DNA from: Deinococcus fonticola
GTDB lineage: Bacteria > Deinococcota > Deinococci > Deinococcales > Deinococcaceae
NCBI RefSeq assembly: GCF_004634215.1
Contig: NZ_SMMH01000002.1
Span: 142,481 to 206,480 of the forward strand
Length of the DNA: 64,000 nucleotides
Reading direction: 5' to 3'
Position 1 is the stretch's first letter; every line of letters begins with the position of its first letter. The notes below the pieces were generated by a model. That model was not told the DNA's origin, searched no databases, and worked only from the letters and a program-made list of their open reading frames with translations. Both the position numbers and the translations under genes were made by a program. Positions 21,729-32,240 of the stretch are shown in pieces.

Positions 21729-22693
21729 GGTTGCCCCTGCGGCGGGGTCGGAGCGGGGCTGGCCGGCGGAGTCGGCGTGGGCGAAGTGACCGGAGCAGGC
21801 GTCTTCTCGCTGCCGGTCGAGGTATCTGTAGAAGTACCACTGGCCGGCGGCGTGCCAGGCAGGGTGGTTTTGTCGGTGGTGGGTGTCCCGCTTGCGGGAG
21901 TCGTCCCCGCGGGCGCCGCAGCTGGCAGGGCAGCGGGCGCGGCGGGTGGGCGTTTCTTCTCGCCCAGCACCTTGCCCGCGCCGTCACGCGACTCGTACCA
22001 GAAATTGGAGGCCGAGATGGTGCCCGGCTTCAGCGGTTTCACCGTGACCAGCGCCACCCGCGTCCCCGAGCGCGGCACCGCCTTGAAACCCAGGTCGACG
22101 TTCAGGACGCTGCCTTCCTGGCGCCAGAACACCGGGCTGCTGGTGTCGGCCGCCTGCACGCGCGTGACCTGCACGTCCTTGCCCAGATCCCAGGTGAACC
22201 GCGCGGCCCGCACCGCGCGCGGGGCCTTCACCACGACCGGAATGCGCGTCTCGCCGCGAATCTCGCCGGGCGGCAGCATGGGCTCCAGCGACAGCGGCGG
22301 CAACTCGTTCACGTTCAGGGTGTAACGGGCGACCTTGTTGCTGAGGTTGGCGTCACTGGCTTCCAGCGTGAAGGCGTAGGTTCCCGCTTGCGTGGGCTTG
22401 CCCGACAGCACCCCGCCCGAGAAGGTCACGCCCGGCGGCAGACTGCCCGAAGCCACCCGGTACGCGTAAGGCCCCACGCCGCCGGACACCAGCATGTTCG
22501 CCTTGAAGTCCTCACCCACGTAAGCCACCGGCACGCTGGTGTTCTCGAAGGTCAGGGCGTCGGTGCGCACACTGCCGGTGCCGTCGGTCGTGCCCGAACC
22601 GCAGGCGCTCAGGCCCAGAACCCCCAGCAAGACCAGCGCCGGCGCTCCCGCTCGCCCCCGCGGCCTGCGGCCAGAAATGCTTCTTTGACTCAT
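21725..22693 (-). CDS. Lipoprotein with Ig-like and cohesin-like domains
   Basis: The protein has about 322 residues. A basic N-terminus and lipobox LGLSAC (Cys31) indicate lipid anchoring. Residues about 50-130 resemble a putative-Ig (He_PIG) repeat (GGVGPYAYRVASGSLPPGV, GTYAFTLEASDA). Residues about 135-240 follow the cohesin pattern: RIPVVVKA, a hydrophobic strand AARFTWDLGKDVQVTRVQ, SVLNVDLGF, and VALVTVKPLKPGTISASNF. A Pro/Thr-rich tail ends the protein. I start at 22693 because TAGAAT at 22701-22706 is seven bases upstream; the ATG at 22702 lies within that box. It heads a three-gene operon ending in a dockerin-like protein. Cohesin assignment is by pattern, not by search. Confidence 0.75.
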   Translation of the reverse strand: MSQRSISGRRPRGRAGAPALVLLGVLGLSACGSGTTDGTGSVRTDALTFENTSVPVAYVGEDFKANMLVSGGVGPYAYRVASGSLPPGVTFSGGVLSGKPTQAGTYAFTLEASDANLSNKVARYTLNVNELPPLSLEPMLPPGEIRGETRIPVVVKAPRAVRAARFTWDLGKDVQVTRVQAADTSSPVFWRQEGSVLNVDLGFKAVPRSGTRVALVTVKPLKPGTISASNFWYESRDGAGKVLGEKKRPPAAPAALPAAAPAGTTPASGTPTTDKTTLPGTPPASGTSTDTSTGSEKTPAPVTSPTPTPPASPAPTPPQGQP

Positions 22694-22785
22694 GTCCGGC
22701 ATTCTAGGCGATGCAAATGAGTGAAAAAGCCCCCCAGGCTCATCTGAAGGTCATGCTTGCGCGCGCTTCGCTGTCGACGGCGCCT

Positions 22786-24603
<1,818 letters not shown>

Positions 24604-24621
24604 CCGCGTTTCCCCTTAGCC

Positions 24622-25392
24622 TTACAGCTCGAAATCGTCGCCCAGGTAATGCCGGCGGGCGTCCTCGTCCTGCGCGAACTCCGCCGGGGTGCCCTCGAAT
24701 TTCACGGTGCCGTCGAACATCAGATACACCCGGTCGGTCAGGGCGATGGTCTCGCGCACGTTGTGGTCCGTGATGAACACCCCCAGGCCACGCCGGTCGC
24801 GCAACTCGCGGATCAGGCGCTGAATCTCCCGGATGCTCTTGGGGTCGACTCCGGTAAAAGGTTCGTCCAGCAGCAGGTAATCGGGGTCGGTGGTCAGGGC
24901 GCGGGCCAGTTCCAGCCGGCGGCGCTCCCCGCCCGAGAGCTGGTAGGCCAAACTGCCCGCCAGGTGCGTCAGGCCGAACTCGGCCAGCAGCGCGTCCGCC
25001 CGCGCTTCCTGCTCGGCTCTAGGCAGCTTCTGGTACTCCAGAATGGCCAGCAGGTTGTCGCGCGCCGTCATTTTCCGGAAGGCGCTGGGTTCCTGCGGCA
25101 GGTACCCCAGCCCCAGCCGTGCGCGCTCGTGCATGGGCAGGCGCGTCACGTTCTGCTGGCCCAGCCGGATCTCGCCGCCGCCAGGCCGGATAAAGCCCAC
25201 CAGCATGTAAAAGGACGTGGTTTTGCCGGCACCGTTCGGCCCGAACAGCGCCACGATCTCGCCGGGCCGCACGCGGAAATTCACGTCCCGCACCACCGTG
25301 CGCTTGCCGTACGTTTTTGTCAGGCCCGAGGCGATCAGTTCCGGACGCGGGGGCAGGGCAGCGGCGGCAGGTGCAGGGGCGGGCGCGGTCAC
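24622..25392 (-). CDS. lptB: LptB-type ABC transporter ATP-binding protein
   Basis: The protein has 256 residues, a single ABC ATPase. It shows Walker [10 protein letters not shown], the LptB-typical Q-loop region [17 protein letters not shown], signature [15 protein letters not shown], Walker [14 protein letters not shown] and the switch histidine in [10 protein letters not shown]. The latter two stretches are diagnostic for LptB, the ATPase that drives lipopolysaccharide extraction with LptFG. It begins with GTG at 25392, six bases after TACGTT (25399-25404), so it is probably leaderless. No LptFG gene is in the window. With the LptD-like barrel at 12.7 kb it implies a lipid-export system in a bacterium not expected to have classical LPS. 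Confidence 0.9.
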   Translation of the reverse strand: MTAPAPAPAAAALPPRPELIASGLTKTYGKRTVVRDVNFRVRPGEIVALFGPNGAGKTTSFYMLVGFIRPGGGEIRLGQQNVTRLPMHERARLGLGYLPQEPSAFRKMTARDNLLAILEYQKLPRAEQEARADALLAEFGLTHLAGSLAYQLSGGERRRLELARALTTDPDYLLLDEPFTGVDPKSIREIQRLIRELRDRRGLGVFITDHNVRETIALTDRVYLMFDGTVKFEGTPAEFAQDEDARRHYLGDDFEL

Positions 25393-25550
25393 GGCTTCAA
25401 CGTACCACGCGACTTTAGGCCCACTGTGAGTCCAGTGTCAGGCTGCGGCGCGCTGCCCCTCTTACCCGGTAGGGGAGATGAGAGGAGAGCAGCTTTCCCT
25501 ACGGTTCACCTCTTGACCCGCGCACCTGCTGGCGTGCTAAACCGCTTGGT

Positions 25551-27605
25551 ATGCCCGCCCATCCCCTGACGTGGCCCACGCGCAAGCCGGGCCGGCTGCT
25601 GCTGACCCTGCTGGTTCTCGGTGCCGGAAACGCCCTGGCCGCCCCGGACGTGTTCATCGCTTACCCGCCGCCCGAGTACCGCGTGCGCTACGCCAACGTA
25701 ATCGTGGAGGGCAGCGTCACCCCCGGCGCGACCCTGACCATCAACGGCAAGGCGGTTGCCGTCGGCCCGGACGGCCTGTTCATGGAGTGGTGGCCGCTGA
25801 AGGCGGGGGTCAACACCCTGAAATTCGTGACCCGCCAGGGCAAGCAGGCCGGCAGCGCGACCCTGCGCGTGACCCGCACGCTGGCTCAGGGGATGCCCGC
25901 TACCCCCACCGCCATTGCCCGCACCAGCGTCACCCCGCGCGAGAACATCGAATTCTGGGACGCCGCCCGCGACTCGCCCGCCGAACGCACTGTCCTCATT
26001 TCCTTTCAGGGGTCGCCCGGCGGCAAGGCCAGCTTTCGCGTGGCGGGCGGCCCGCCGCTGGCCCTGCGCGAAGGCCCCGCCGGCACGTACAGCGGGCAGT
26101 ACACCCTGCCCGAGAACGCCAGCGCCCTGAACGCCGCCATCACCGTGTCCCTGACCGGCAGGAACGGCCGCACGGTGTCCGCCGCCGCCCCGGGCCGCCT
26201 GACCAGCCTGCAGGGTGCCCTGAAAACCGGCGTGCAGAAACCCGGCAGCGTCCGGGGTCTGGGCCTGAACGACGCCACGACCCTGGCGACCACCCTCACG
26301 GGCGAACCCGCCCTGTACCCGCGGGACGGCATGACCTTCACCCTGGTGGGGCGCGTGGGCCAGGATGTTCGCGCCCGCCTCGGCAGCGGCAACAGCGTCC
26401 TGATCACCGCCCGGCAACTGACTGTGACGCCCGGCGCCCCGCCCCTGGCCCAGAGTGGCCCCCTGAGCATCAATTCGATCGCCGCTGTCCCCACGCCCCC
26501 GGCCAGCGCTTCAGGGGCGGTGTCCGGCAGTGTTCCGGTTCCAGTCACCGCCGCTGTTTCGGTGCCCCCGGTGCCCGTAATCACTGTGCCTGCGGTTCCT
26601 GCCACGCCATCTTCGAGCCCCGCCGTTTCTGCCACTCCGGTTCTGTCCACGACAACCGGCCCAGCTCCCGCCTCTGCCGCTTCACCGGTTTCCACGCTGG
26701 CCCCGCCTCCTGTCGAAATTGCGCCCGTGTCGCCCCCCCAGGTGATGGATGACCTGCAACTGCGCATTCCATTGAACGGCGCTCGCGTGCCTTTCCAGTT
26801 GCAGCAGAGCAACGCCAGCCAGGTGCAACTGAACCTGTTCGGCCTCCTTCTTCCCCCCACGCCCCCTACGCAGACGCACCCGCTGCTGCGCGGCGTGACC
26901 ATTACGCCCTCCCCCGGCAGCACCCTGGTCACCGTCGACCTGAACACCACGCAACTGTGGGGGTTCACCGCCAATTACGACGGCCCCGACCTCGTCCTGA
27001 CCATCAGGCAGGCTCCCGCATTGAACCGCACGCAACCCCTGGCCGGGCGTACTGTCACCCTCGACCCCGGTCACGGCGGCACGCAGAAAGGCGGCGCGGG
27101 CAGCCTGCGCGTCCCCGAGAAAGGCATCGTGCTGCCCATCGCGCTGCGCGTCGCGGAACTCCTGCGTGCCCAGGGCGCAAACGTCAACCTGACCCGCACG
27201 GGCGACGTGACCCTGGGCCTGTACGAACGCGACCTGAGCGCCGAAGCGGCGGGCAGCGACCTGCTGGTCAGCATCCACGCCAATGCCCTGGCCGACGGAC
27301 GCGACCCACGCGGCATTCGCGGCCCCGAGGTGTTCTACACCCACCCCCAGGCGCAAGCCGTGTCGCAGGCCATATTGAACCAGCTTCGTGCCCGTCTGCC
27401 CGACCTCGGCCCCGGCCAGGGCCTGATGCCTGAGGCCAACCTGGCCCTGACGCGCCCCACCACCCAGATCAGCCTGCTGGTGGAAACCGCGTACCTGACC
27501 GACGCCGGAAACCTCCGCACCCTGATGTCCCCCGAAGGCAGGGAACGCTTCGCGCAGGCCATTGCGCAGGGCATCGTCGACTTCTACGTCTCTCAGGCAA
27601 AGTAA
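25551..27605 (+). CDS. N-acetylmuramoyl-L-alanine amidase (Amidase_3) with long N-terminal region
   Basis: The protein has 684 residues. A signal peptide ends near GNALAA. An Ig-like segment follows (EYRVRYANVIVEGSVTPGA). A Pro/Ser/Val-rich spacer lies near residues 310-395. An AMIN-like part (LRIPLNGARVPFQLQQSN) precedes the catalytic domain: TVTLDPGHGG (zinc His), EKGIVLPIALRVAELL (Glu), LLVSIHANA (His) and ISLLVETAYLTDAGN (catalytic Glu). It cleaves the peptide from peptidoglycan glycan strands, probably during division or turnover. A TTGACC / TGCTAA-like promoter lies just upstream. It is divergent from lptB. Confidence 0.9.
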   Translation: MPAHPLTWPTRKPGRLLLTLLVLGAGNALAAPDVFIAYPPPEYRVRYANVIVEGSVTPGATLTINGKAVAVGPDGLFMEWWPLKAGVNTLKFVTRQGKQAGSATLRVTRTLAQGMPATPTAIARTSVTPRENIEFWDAARDSPAERTVLISFQGSPGGKASFRVAGGPPLALREGPAGTYSGQYTLPENASALNAAITVSLTGRNGRTVSAAAPGRLTSLQGALKTGVQKPGSVRGLGLNDATTLATTLTGEPALYPRDGMTFTLVGRVGQDVRARLGSGNSVLITARQLTVTPGAPPLAQSGPLSINSIAAVPTPPASASGAVSGSVPVPVTAAVSVPPVPVITVPAVPATPSSSPAVSATPVLSTTTGPAPASAASPVSTLAPPPVEIAPVSPPQVMDDLQLRIPLNGARVPFQLQQSNASQVQLNLFGLLLPPTPPTQTHPLLRGVTITPSPGSTLVTVDLNTTQLWGFTANYDGPDLVLTIRQAPALNRTQPLAGRTVTLDPGHGGTQKGGAGSLRVPEKGIVLPIALRVAELLRAQGANVNLTRTGDVTLGLYERDLSAEAAGSDLLVSIHANALADGRDPRGIRGPEVFYTHPQAQAVSQAILNQLRARLPDLGPGQGLMPEANLALTRPTTQISLLVETAYLTDAGNLRTLMSPEGRERFAQAIAQGIVDFYVSQAK

Positions 27606-27671
27606 ACGACATGGGCGACAGGTGAGGAAGGCCCTCAGAAACCAGTTAACGACCCTGGCTACTCTGGTCTC

Positions 27672-28271
27672 ATGAAAAGAAACACCCTGCTGGCCCTGCT
27701 GGCCGCCCTCCCGCTGACCCTCGCCGCCGCGCAGGAAATCCAACCCATCAACCCCAGCCCGCTCCCCCCCGGCCCAGCCGAACCCTTCCCCACGCCCCTC
27801 ACCCCACAGGTGCCCACGCCCCAAACGCCCCCCGGCCCTCAACCTGTCCCTAATCCCGTACCCACCGCACCCAGTGTTTTCGCCAGCCTGGTCGGCGTAA
27901 CCGCTACCCTCTCCAGCCCCCTGACCCTGAAAGGCAAGGCCACCCTGGTATTCACGCTGAAAAGCACCCTGAACAACGACCTGACCCTCATGACCAACCG
28001 CGACAACCGTCAGAACTGCGCCTTTGCCCCCAGCCTGCGCGTCCTGAAGGTCGGCACCCGTGAAGTGGTGTACCCCGACGGCAGCGGAAACGCCATGCTG
28101 TGCGCCCAGGACATGAAAACCGACACCCTGAAGGCCGGCGGCAGCGTGCGCTACACCCGCACCGTGACCCTGCCCGCCGGGGAGTACATGGTGGAAGGCT
28201 GGTATCTGAGCCTCGCCGGGGAACAGCGAGTGAAAGTGGCCGCTCAGCCGATACGGGTGACGGTGAAGTAA
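27672..28271 (+). CDS. Secreted BsuPI-like domain protein
   Basis: The protein has 199 residues: a signal peptide (LLALLAALPLTLAAAQ), a proline-rich linker (about residues 24-65), then a beta domain with GKATLVFTLKSTLNNDLTL, CAFAPSLRVLKVGTREVVYPDG and GGSVRYTRTVTLPAGEYMVEGW. This is the pattern of the BsuPI (intracellular proteinase inhibitor) Ig-like fold. Two cysteines (in NCAFAP and MLCAQD) may form a disulfide. TACTCT at 27660-27665 is six bases before the ATG, a leaderless signature. It is 66 bp after the amidase. An inhibitory role is not demonstrated. The following 244-bp gap to 28515 shows no feature. Confidence 0.75.
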   Translation: MKRNTLLALLAALPLTLAAAQEIQPINPSPLPPGPAEPFPTPLTPQVPTPQTPPGPQPVPNPVPTAPSVFASLVGVTATLSSPLTLKGKATLVFTLKSTLNNDLTLMTNRDNRQNCAFAPSLRVLKVGTREVVYPDGSGNAMLCAQDMKTDTLKAGGSVRYTRTVTLPAGEYMVEGWYLSLAGEQRVKVAAQPIRVTVK

Positions 28272-28515
28272 CACGACCTCCGATTGATTCCCTGGCAGTG
28301 GCGGGCCGAACGCTGGCCGGGAGTTCGTGGAGGGACAGCCGGGTGCGCTTTCCCGACGGTGCGGGCACGCAGCGCCCGTGTCAGATTTTCAATGGCGTAA
28401 GCCTGGCATGTCGGGATGACTGGCGAGTTCAAGTTGCTAGCGCACTCAGGCGCTGCCAGAACGATGACCGTCCCTGGTGAAGTGGGGGGATTTCCCTGGG
28501 CGGCACCGGCGAACC

Positions 28516-30309
28516 TCAACCTGACCGCACCGGGCCGGACAGCGAAATCACCTGCACGTCCTGCTCAGGAATGAACCTGTCCTGAAGGCTGACATAGAAT
28601 TTTCCTTCCTGGCCCCAGAAGAGAATCAGGGCGTCCGGCTGATCCAATCTGAACTGGGAGAGCGGGTAGGTTTCGGTCAGGGCGGTGGTTTTGAGCCGTT
28701 CGCCTCCCCGGTAGCGTTCCTGCAAGTGGGCGAAGGTCGGTTCGCTCTCGAAGGCTATGCGGGCGCGTTCCTTCTCGTCGAGCTGGGTGCGTTCATGCTG
28801 GCGGTCAGGCCGAAGTTGAAAAACATGCTGCCGCCCGAACTCGCGGACATACTTGCGGGCCGAAAGGGCATTGGCCTCGTCGTTGGGCGTGAGCGCCAGC
28901 AGGTTACCGATGCCTTCCAGAGACACGTCCGCCGTCGTGGCGCTGAGCAGGCTGCCGTAATAGGCGTTCAGGCCCGTCAGTTTCGCCTGCCGCACGTTGT
29001 CGAGGTTGGTGTCGGCCAGCAAGACGTCCGCTCCGGCGCGTGTCAGGGCGCTGGCGATATCCCGCCCCAGCGGGTGCGCTCCCACGATCAGGTAACCGTC
29101 GCGCTCCGCCTCGGTCACCCCGAGCGCCCTTGCCACGGGCTTGGCGGTCAGGCTCGCCAGCACCACCGTGCCCACGATCACCGCGAAGACCAGCGTGACC
29201 AGCGTTTCTGCGCCGGGCACGCCCAGTTCCTGAAGGCGCGTGGCGAACAGGGCACTGATGGCCGCCGCCACGATGCCGCGCGGGCCGACGTAACTGATAA
29301 AGAGCCGTTCTCTCAGGTTCAGGCTCGTCCCGGTGGTGCTGAGCAGCACGCTGGCGGGCCGGACCAGCAAGACCACCGCCGTCAGCAGCAGCAGGGGGGC
29401 GGGCTGGAAGACGCCCAGCAGCGCCTCAGTGCGGATATTGGCGGCCAGCGCCACGAAGATGGTCGAGAGGAGGATCACCACGATCTCCTCCTTGAAGTGC
29501 AGAATGCCCTCCACCTGGCTCAGTTTCGAGTTCGCCAGCAGCACGCCCATGAGGGTCACGGTCAGCAGGCCGCTTTCCGGGGCGAACGCGTCACTCAGCC
29601 CGAAAGCCAGCAGCACCCACGCCAGCACCGAGGGGTTGATCAGGTGCTCGGGCAGCCAGTCGCGCCTGAGCACCAGCACCAGCAGGCCGCCCATGATGAG
29701 GCCCAGGGCGGTTCCCACGCCCACGAAAGACGCCACATGAAAGACGGTGGCCGAGAGCGCCCCACCCCGCGTTTCACTCCTGACCCACTCGAAAGCGATG
29801 GCGGCAGCCAGTGCCCCGATCGGGTCGATCAGAATCCCTTCCCAGCGCAGTACGCTACTCACTCGCTCGTTCGGGCGGATGTTCTTCAGCAGCGGCGCGA
29901 TCACGGTCGGCCCGGTCACGATCACCAGCGCCCCGAACAACACCGCCACGCTCCAGGACAGTCCGGTGATGAAGTGCGCCGCGGCGGCGGCCAGCCCCCA
30001 GGTCAGCAGCGCCCCCCAGGTAATCAGCCGCCGCACCGCCTGGCCGTGCCCGGACAGGTCGGAGAACCTCAGGGTCAGCCCGCCCTCGAACAGGATGACG
30101 GCAATGGCCAGCGAGGTCATCAGGGATAGCCCCTGCCCGGTCAGCACCGCGCCGGGAGCCAGGACGTGCGAGACCGGGCCGAGAAGAAACCCGATGAGCA
30201 GCAGCGGCAGAATGGCCGGAATACGCCAGCGGGCGGCGAGCAGTTGCGCCAGCAGGCCCAGCGCCACGATGACCGGCAGGGCCACGATAGGGTGGTCGAA
30301 GTGCAGCAT
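28516..30309 (-). CDS. Cation:proton antiporter (CPA family) with TrkA-N-like domain
   Basis: The protein has 597 residues. Twelve or so membrane helices include LAIAVILFEGGLTLRFSDL, LVIVTGPTVIAPLLKNIRP and WEGILIDPIGALAAAIAF. The GPTV and EG-L-IDP motifs, with the conserved ion-binding acidic residue, are typical of monovalent cation:proton antiporter 1 (NhaP-like) transporters. The C-terminal cytoplasmic part has a nucleotide-binding TrkA-N-like fold (YLIVGAHPLGRDIASALTRAGADVLLAD) followed by a smaller domain. It should exchange Na+ or K+ for protons, with gating by a cytosolic ligand. TAAGGT lies nine bases upstream of the ATG. Confidence 0.88.
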   Translation of the reverse strand: MLHFDHPIVALPVIVALGLLAQLLAARWRIPAILPLLLIGFLLGPVSHVLAPGAVLTGQGLSLMTSLAIAVILFEGGLTLRFSDLSGHGQAVRRLITWGALLTWGLAAAAAHFITGLSWSVAVLFGALVIVTGPTVIAPLLKNIRPNERVSSVLRWEGILIDPIGALAAAIAFEWVRSETRGGALSATVFHVASFVGVGTALGLIMGGLLVLVLRRDWLPEHLINPSVLAWVLLAFGLSDAFAPESGLLTVTLMGVLLANSKLSQVEGILHFKEEIVVILLSTIFVALAANIRTEALLGVFQPAPLLLLTAVVLLVRPASVLLSTTGTSLNLRERLFISYVGPRGIVAAAISALFATRLQELGVPGAETLVTLVFAVIVGTVVLASLTAKPVARALGVTEAERDGYLIVGAHPLGRDIASALTRAGADVLLADTNLDNVRQAKLTGLNAYYGSLLSATTADVSLEGIGNLLALTPNDEANALSARKYVREFGRQHVFQLRPDRQHERTQLDEKERARIAFESEPTFAHLQERYRGGERLKTTALTETYPLSQFRLDQPDALILFWGQEGKFYVSLQDRFIPEQDVQVISLSGPVRSG

Positions 30310-30405
30310 CCGGCCCCTACCTTAACTGCCAGACCTGAACCCAGACCTGAACGAAGACAGGAAACGCCGCCCGGCCCCTGCCGACCCACGGTAGGCTCCG
30401 TTCGC

Positions 30406-31491
30406 TCAGGAGCTCGGCCCCGCCCCCTCCCCGAGTTCCGGCGACCAGACCACACTGCGGTTGCGGCCCCCGGCCTTAGCGGCGTACAGGGCGGCGTCCG
30501 CCCGCTGGAAGCAGTCGCCCTCCGTCCCCCAGTCCCCGCGCCGCGCGATCCCGGCGGAGACGGTCACCCTGCCGCCCGGCAACGCCGCGAAGCGGGTGTT
30601 CTCCACCGCCTGGCGCAACCGCTCGGCCAGGGCGGCGGCAGCAGACGATCCCGGCGTGCGGAAGATCACCGCGAACTCTTCCCCACCGTAGCGGTAAGCC
30701 TGGTCGGACGCCCGCAGCTGCGACTGCAACACCTGCCCAAGTTGCGTGAGCACCTCGTCGCCCACGGCGTGACCGTGCGTATCGTTGATGGCCTTGAAAT
30801 GGTCGATGTCCAGCAGGCACAGCAGATCGGCAGGCTCCATGGAGGCCACGTCCTGGTCAAACTGGCGGCGGTTGGGCAAGTCCGAGAGGTGATCGCGGTG
30901 GGCCTGCTGAGCGTAGGTCGCCACCAGTTGCAGCAGCTGGAAGCGGCTCCTGAGGATCCCCAGGCTGATCCAGAAGCCCGTGTAGGACAGGGCCAGCAGA
31001 GGCAGGTAAACCGTCAGGTAAGTCTGCATGTCCCCGCGCAGTATGGGCAGCAGCACACCGTTGGGTACGAATACCAGCAGCAGCCGCCACCACAGGTTGG
31101 GCACGTCCAGGCGCGGTGCAAACAGGTTGACCGAGCGGCCCAGCACGCCCGCCGCGACCACCACGCTGACCGCGCTGAAGGCCGCGACCAGAACCCCCGC
31201 CCCCCCGAGGTGAAGGCGGTACAGCAGCAGGGGAATCAGGCCGATGAGGCCCGCCCGCACCCCCTTGCGCAGGGCCAGGTAGGCGATGGGCACCGCGCGC
31301 ATATCGATGATGATGCCTGGGGCGATCTCCGCCGGGTAGAGCATCAGCGGGACCGCCAGCAGGGACAGCAGCGTGACCCGCTGCCAGTGAACCTGGCGGC
31401 TGAGCATGTCCTGGGCGCTGCGGTAGGTCAAGCTAAGCAGATAGATCAGTGTGACCAGCACACAGAGATTAAGGAGCAGGTGCGAGAGCAA
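30406..31491 (-). CDS. Membrane diguanylate cyclase (GGDEF) with 5TMR-LYT sensor
   Basis: The protein has about 361 residues. Residues 1-185 form five to six membrane helices with APGIIIDMRAVPIAYLALR and LLLYRLHLGGAG, the 5TM-5TMR_LYT sensor pattern. The GGDEF domain follows: DHLSDLPNRRQFD, LDIDHFKAINDTHGHAVGD and RYGGEEFAV (active site GGEEF). An RxxD inhibitory site (RASD) lies exactly five residues before GGEEF, so the enzyme should be active and feedback-inhibited by cyclic di-GMP. I place the start at the TTG at 31491: AGGAGG at 31499-31504 sits seven bases upstream, whereas the upstream GTG at 31509 would put that site inside the gene. Its product would be the ligand of the riboswitch at 38.1 kb. 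Confidence 0.9.
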   Translation of the reverse strand: MLSHLLLNLCVLVTLIYLLSLTYRSAQDMLSRQVHWQRVTLLSLLAVPLMLYPAEIAPGIIIDMRAVPIAYLALRKGVRAGLIGLIPLLLYRLHLGGAGVLVAAFSAVSVVVAAGVLGRSVNLFAPRLDVPNLWWRLLLVFVPNGVLLPILRGDMQTYLTVYLPLLALSYTGFWISLGILRSRFQLLQLVATYAQQAHRDHLSDLPNRRQFDQDVASMEPADLLCLLDIDHFKAINDTHGHAVGDEVLTQLGQVLQSQLRASDQAYRYGGEEFAVIFRTPGSSAAAALAERLRQAVENTRFAALPGGRVTVSAGIARRGDWGTEGDCFQRADAALYAAKAGGRNRSVVWSPELGEGAGPSS

Positions 31492-31652
31492 GGTGGAGCC
31501 TCCTGACACGCTGCACGCTACCCGTCAGGGCGTTGCAAAACGTGAGTTCGGGTTAAGCACAAAAAGTTTCACTTATAGAATAAGGGGATGGGTTGACCAG
31601 TACGCCAGATTGAAATCACCGAAGCGGATGACCTCCAGCTCCGCGAACCTGG

Positions 31653-31901
31653 ATGAATCCCTACATTCACCCGAAAGTGCGACTGAGAGCCAGTATCCTT
31701 TGAGAGCCAGTATCCTTCGCCTGCACCGCACGGGAATGACCGTGCAGCAACTGTCTGCGCATTTTGACCGCAACCACCAGGCGATCCACAACGATCTGAC
31801 CCGCTTCGAGCAGCACGGACTGGCGGGGCTGGCTGATCAAGCGCCCCGGCCACGCCCTACCAGGTTCACTTTCCGAGCGCAAGGTTGAAGCCATCGTCTG
31901 A
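31653..31901 (+). pseudogene. IS630-type transposase N-terminal (HTH) remnant with frameshifts
   Basis: The ATG at 31653 reads MNPYIHPKVRLRAS, then a 17-bp tandem duplication (31684-31717) shifts the frame. The helix-turn-helix continues in the shifted frame as ILRLHRTGMTVQQLSAHFD and RFEQHGLAGLADQAPR. A second shift near 31866-31870 returns to LSERKVEAIV before TGA at 31899. The HTH sequence matches the DNA-binding N-terminus of IS630-family or related Mariner-like transposases. The catalytic DDE part is absent; the sequence joins an IS200-like fragment instead. Translation of the shifted frame alone could begin at 31628 but would be non-functional. Confidence 0.7.
31684..31717. repeat. 17-bp perfect tandem duplication
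   Basis: The unit TGAGAGCCAGTATCCTT is present twice in direct succession (31684-31700 and 31701-31717). Removing one copy restores a continuous reading frame of the transposase remnant from ATG 31653 through the HTH, so the duplication is the inactivating event or a later one. Confidence 0.9.
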
Positions 31902-32178
31902 AATCAAGATTCTGAAGGGTGTGGTGAGCGGCGACCACGTCCACATCCTGGTGAGTGCACCGCCAACGATGGCACCGAGCGAAATCATGCGACGTATCAA
32001 GGGACGAAGTTCGAGCAAACTGATGGAAGAATTTCCACGATTGCAGCGGGAATTTTGGCGACGGCGTAACTGCTCAGCACATAAATCGGGGGAATTAGGT
32101 AATAAATCGCATGATATTCATAGACAGCTTACGCAACCAAATCCGTCTTTTCCTAAATTTTACCTAAGCATTCTGTAA
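31902..32178 (+). pseudogene. IS200/IS605-type TnpA (Y1 HUH transposase) fragment
   Basis: The translated fragment contains ILKGVVSGDHVHILVSAPPT and APSEIMRRIKGRSSSKLMEE, the core of IS200-like TnpA. The HVH pair is the metal-binding HUH motif. The N-terminal part is missing and the catalytic tyrosine helix is lost: after LQREFW the sequence degrades into AT-rich, unrelated residues up to a stop at 32176. It is fused directly to the IS630-type remnant. The stretch 32179-32240 before mfd is AT-rich, unlike the rest of the window, and shows no gene. Confidence 0.7.
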
Positions 32179-32240
32179 ATGGACAATTCAATGTCGGTTT
32201 TTTGTCGTGTTTATCGTGCTGAGTAGTTACGATTTGTAGT

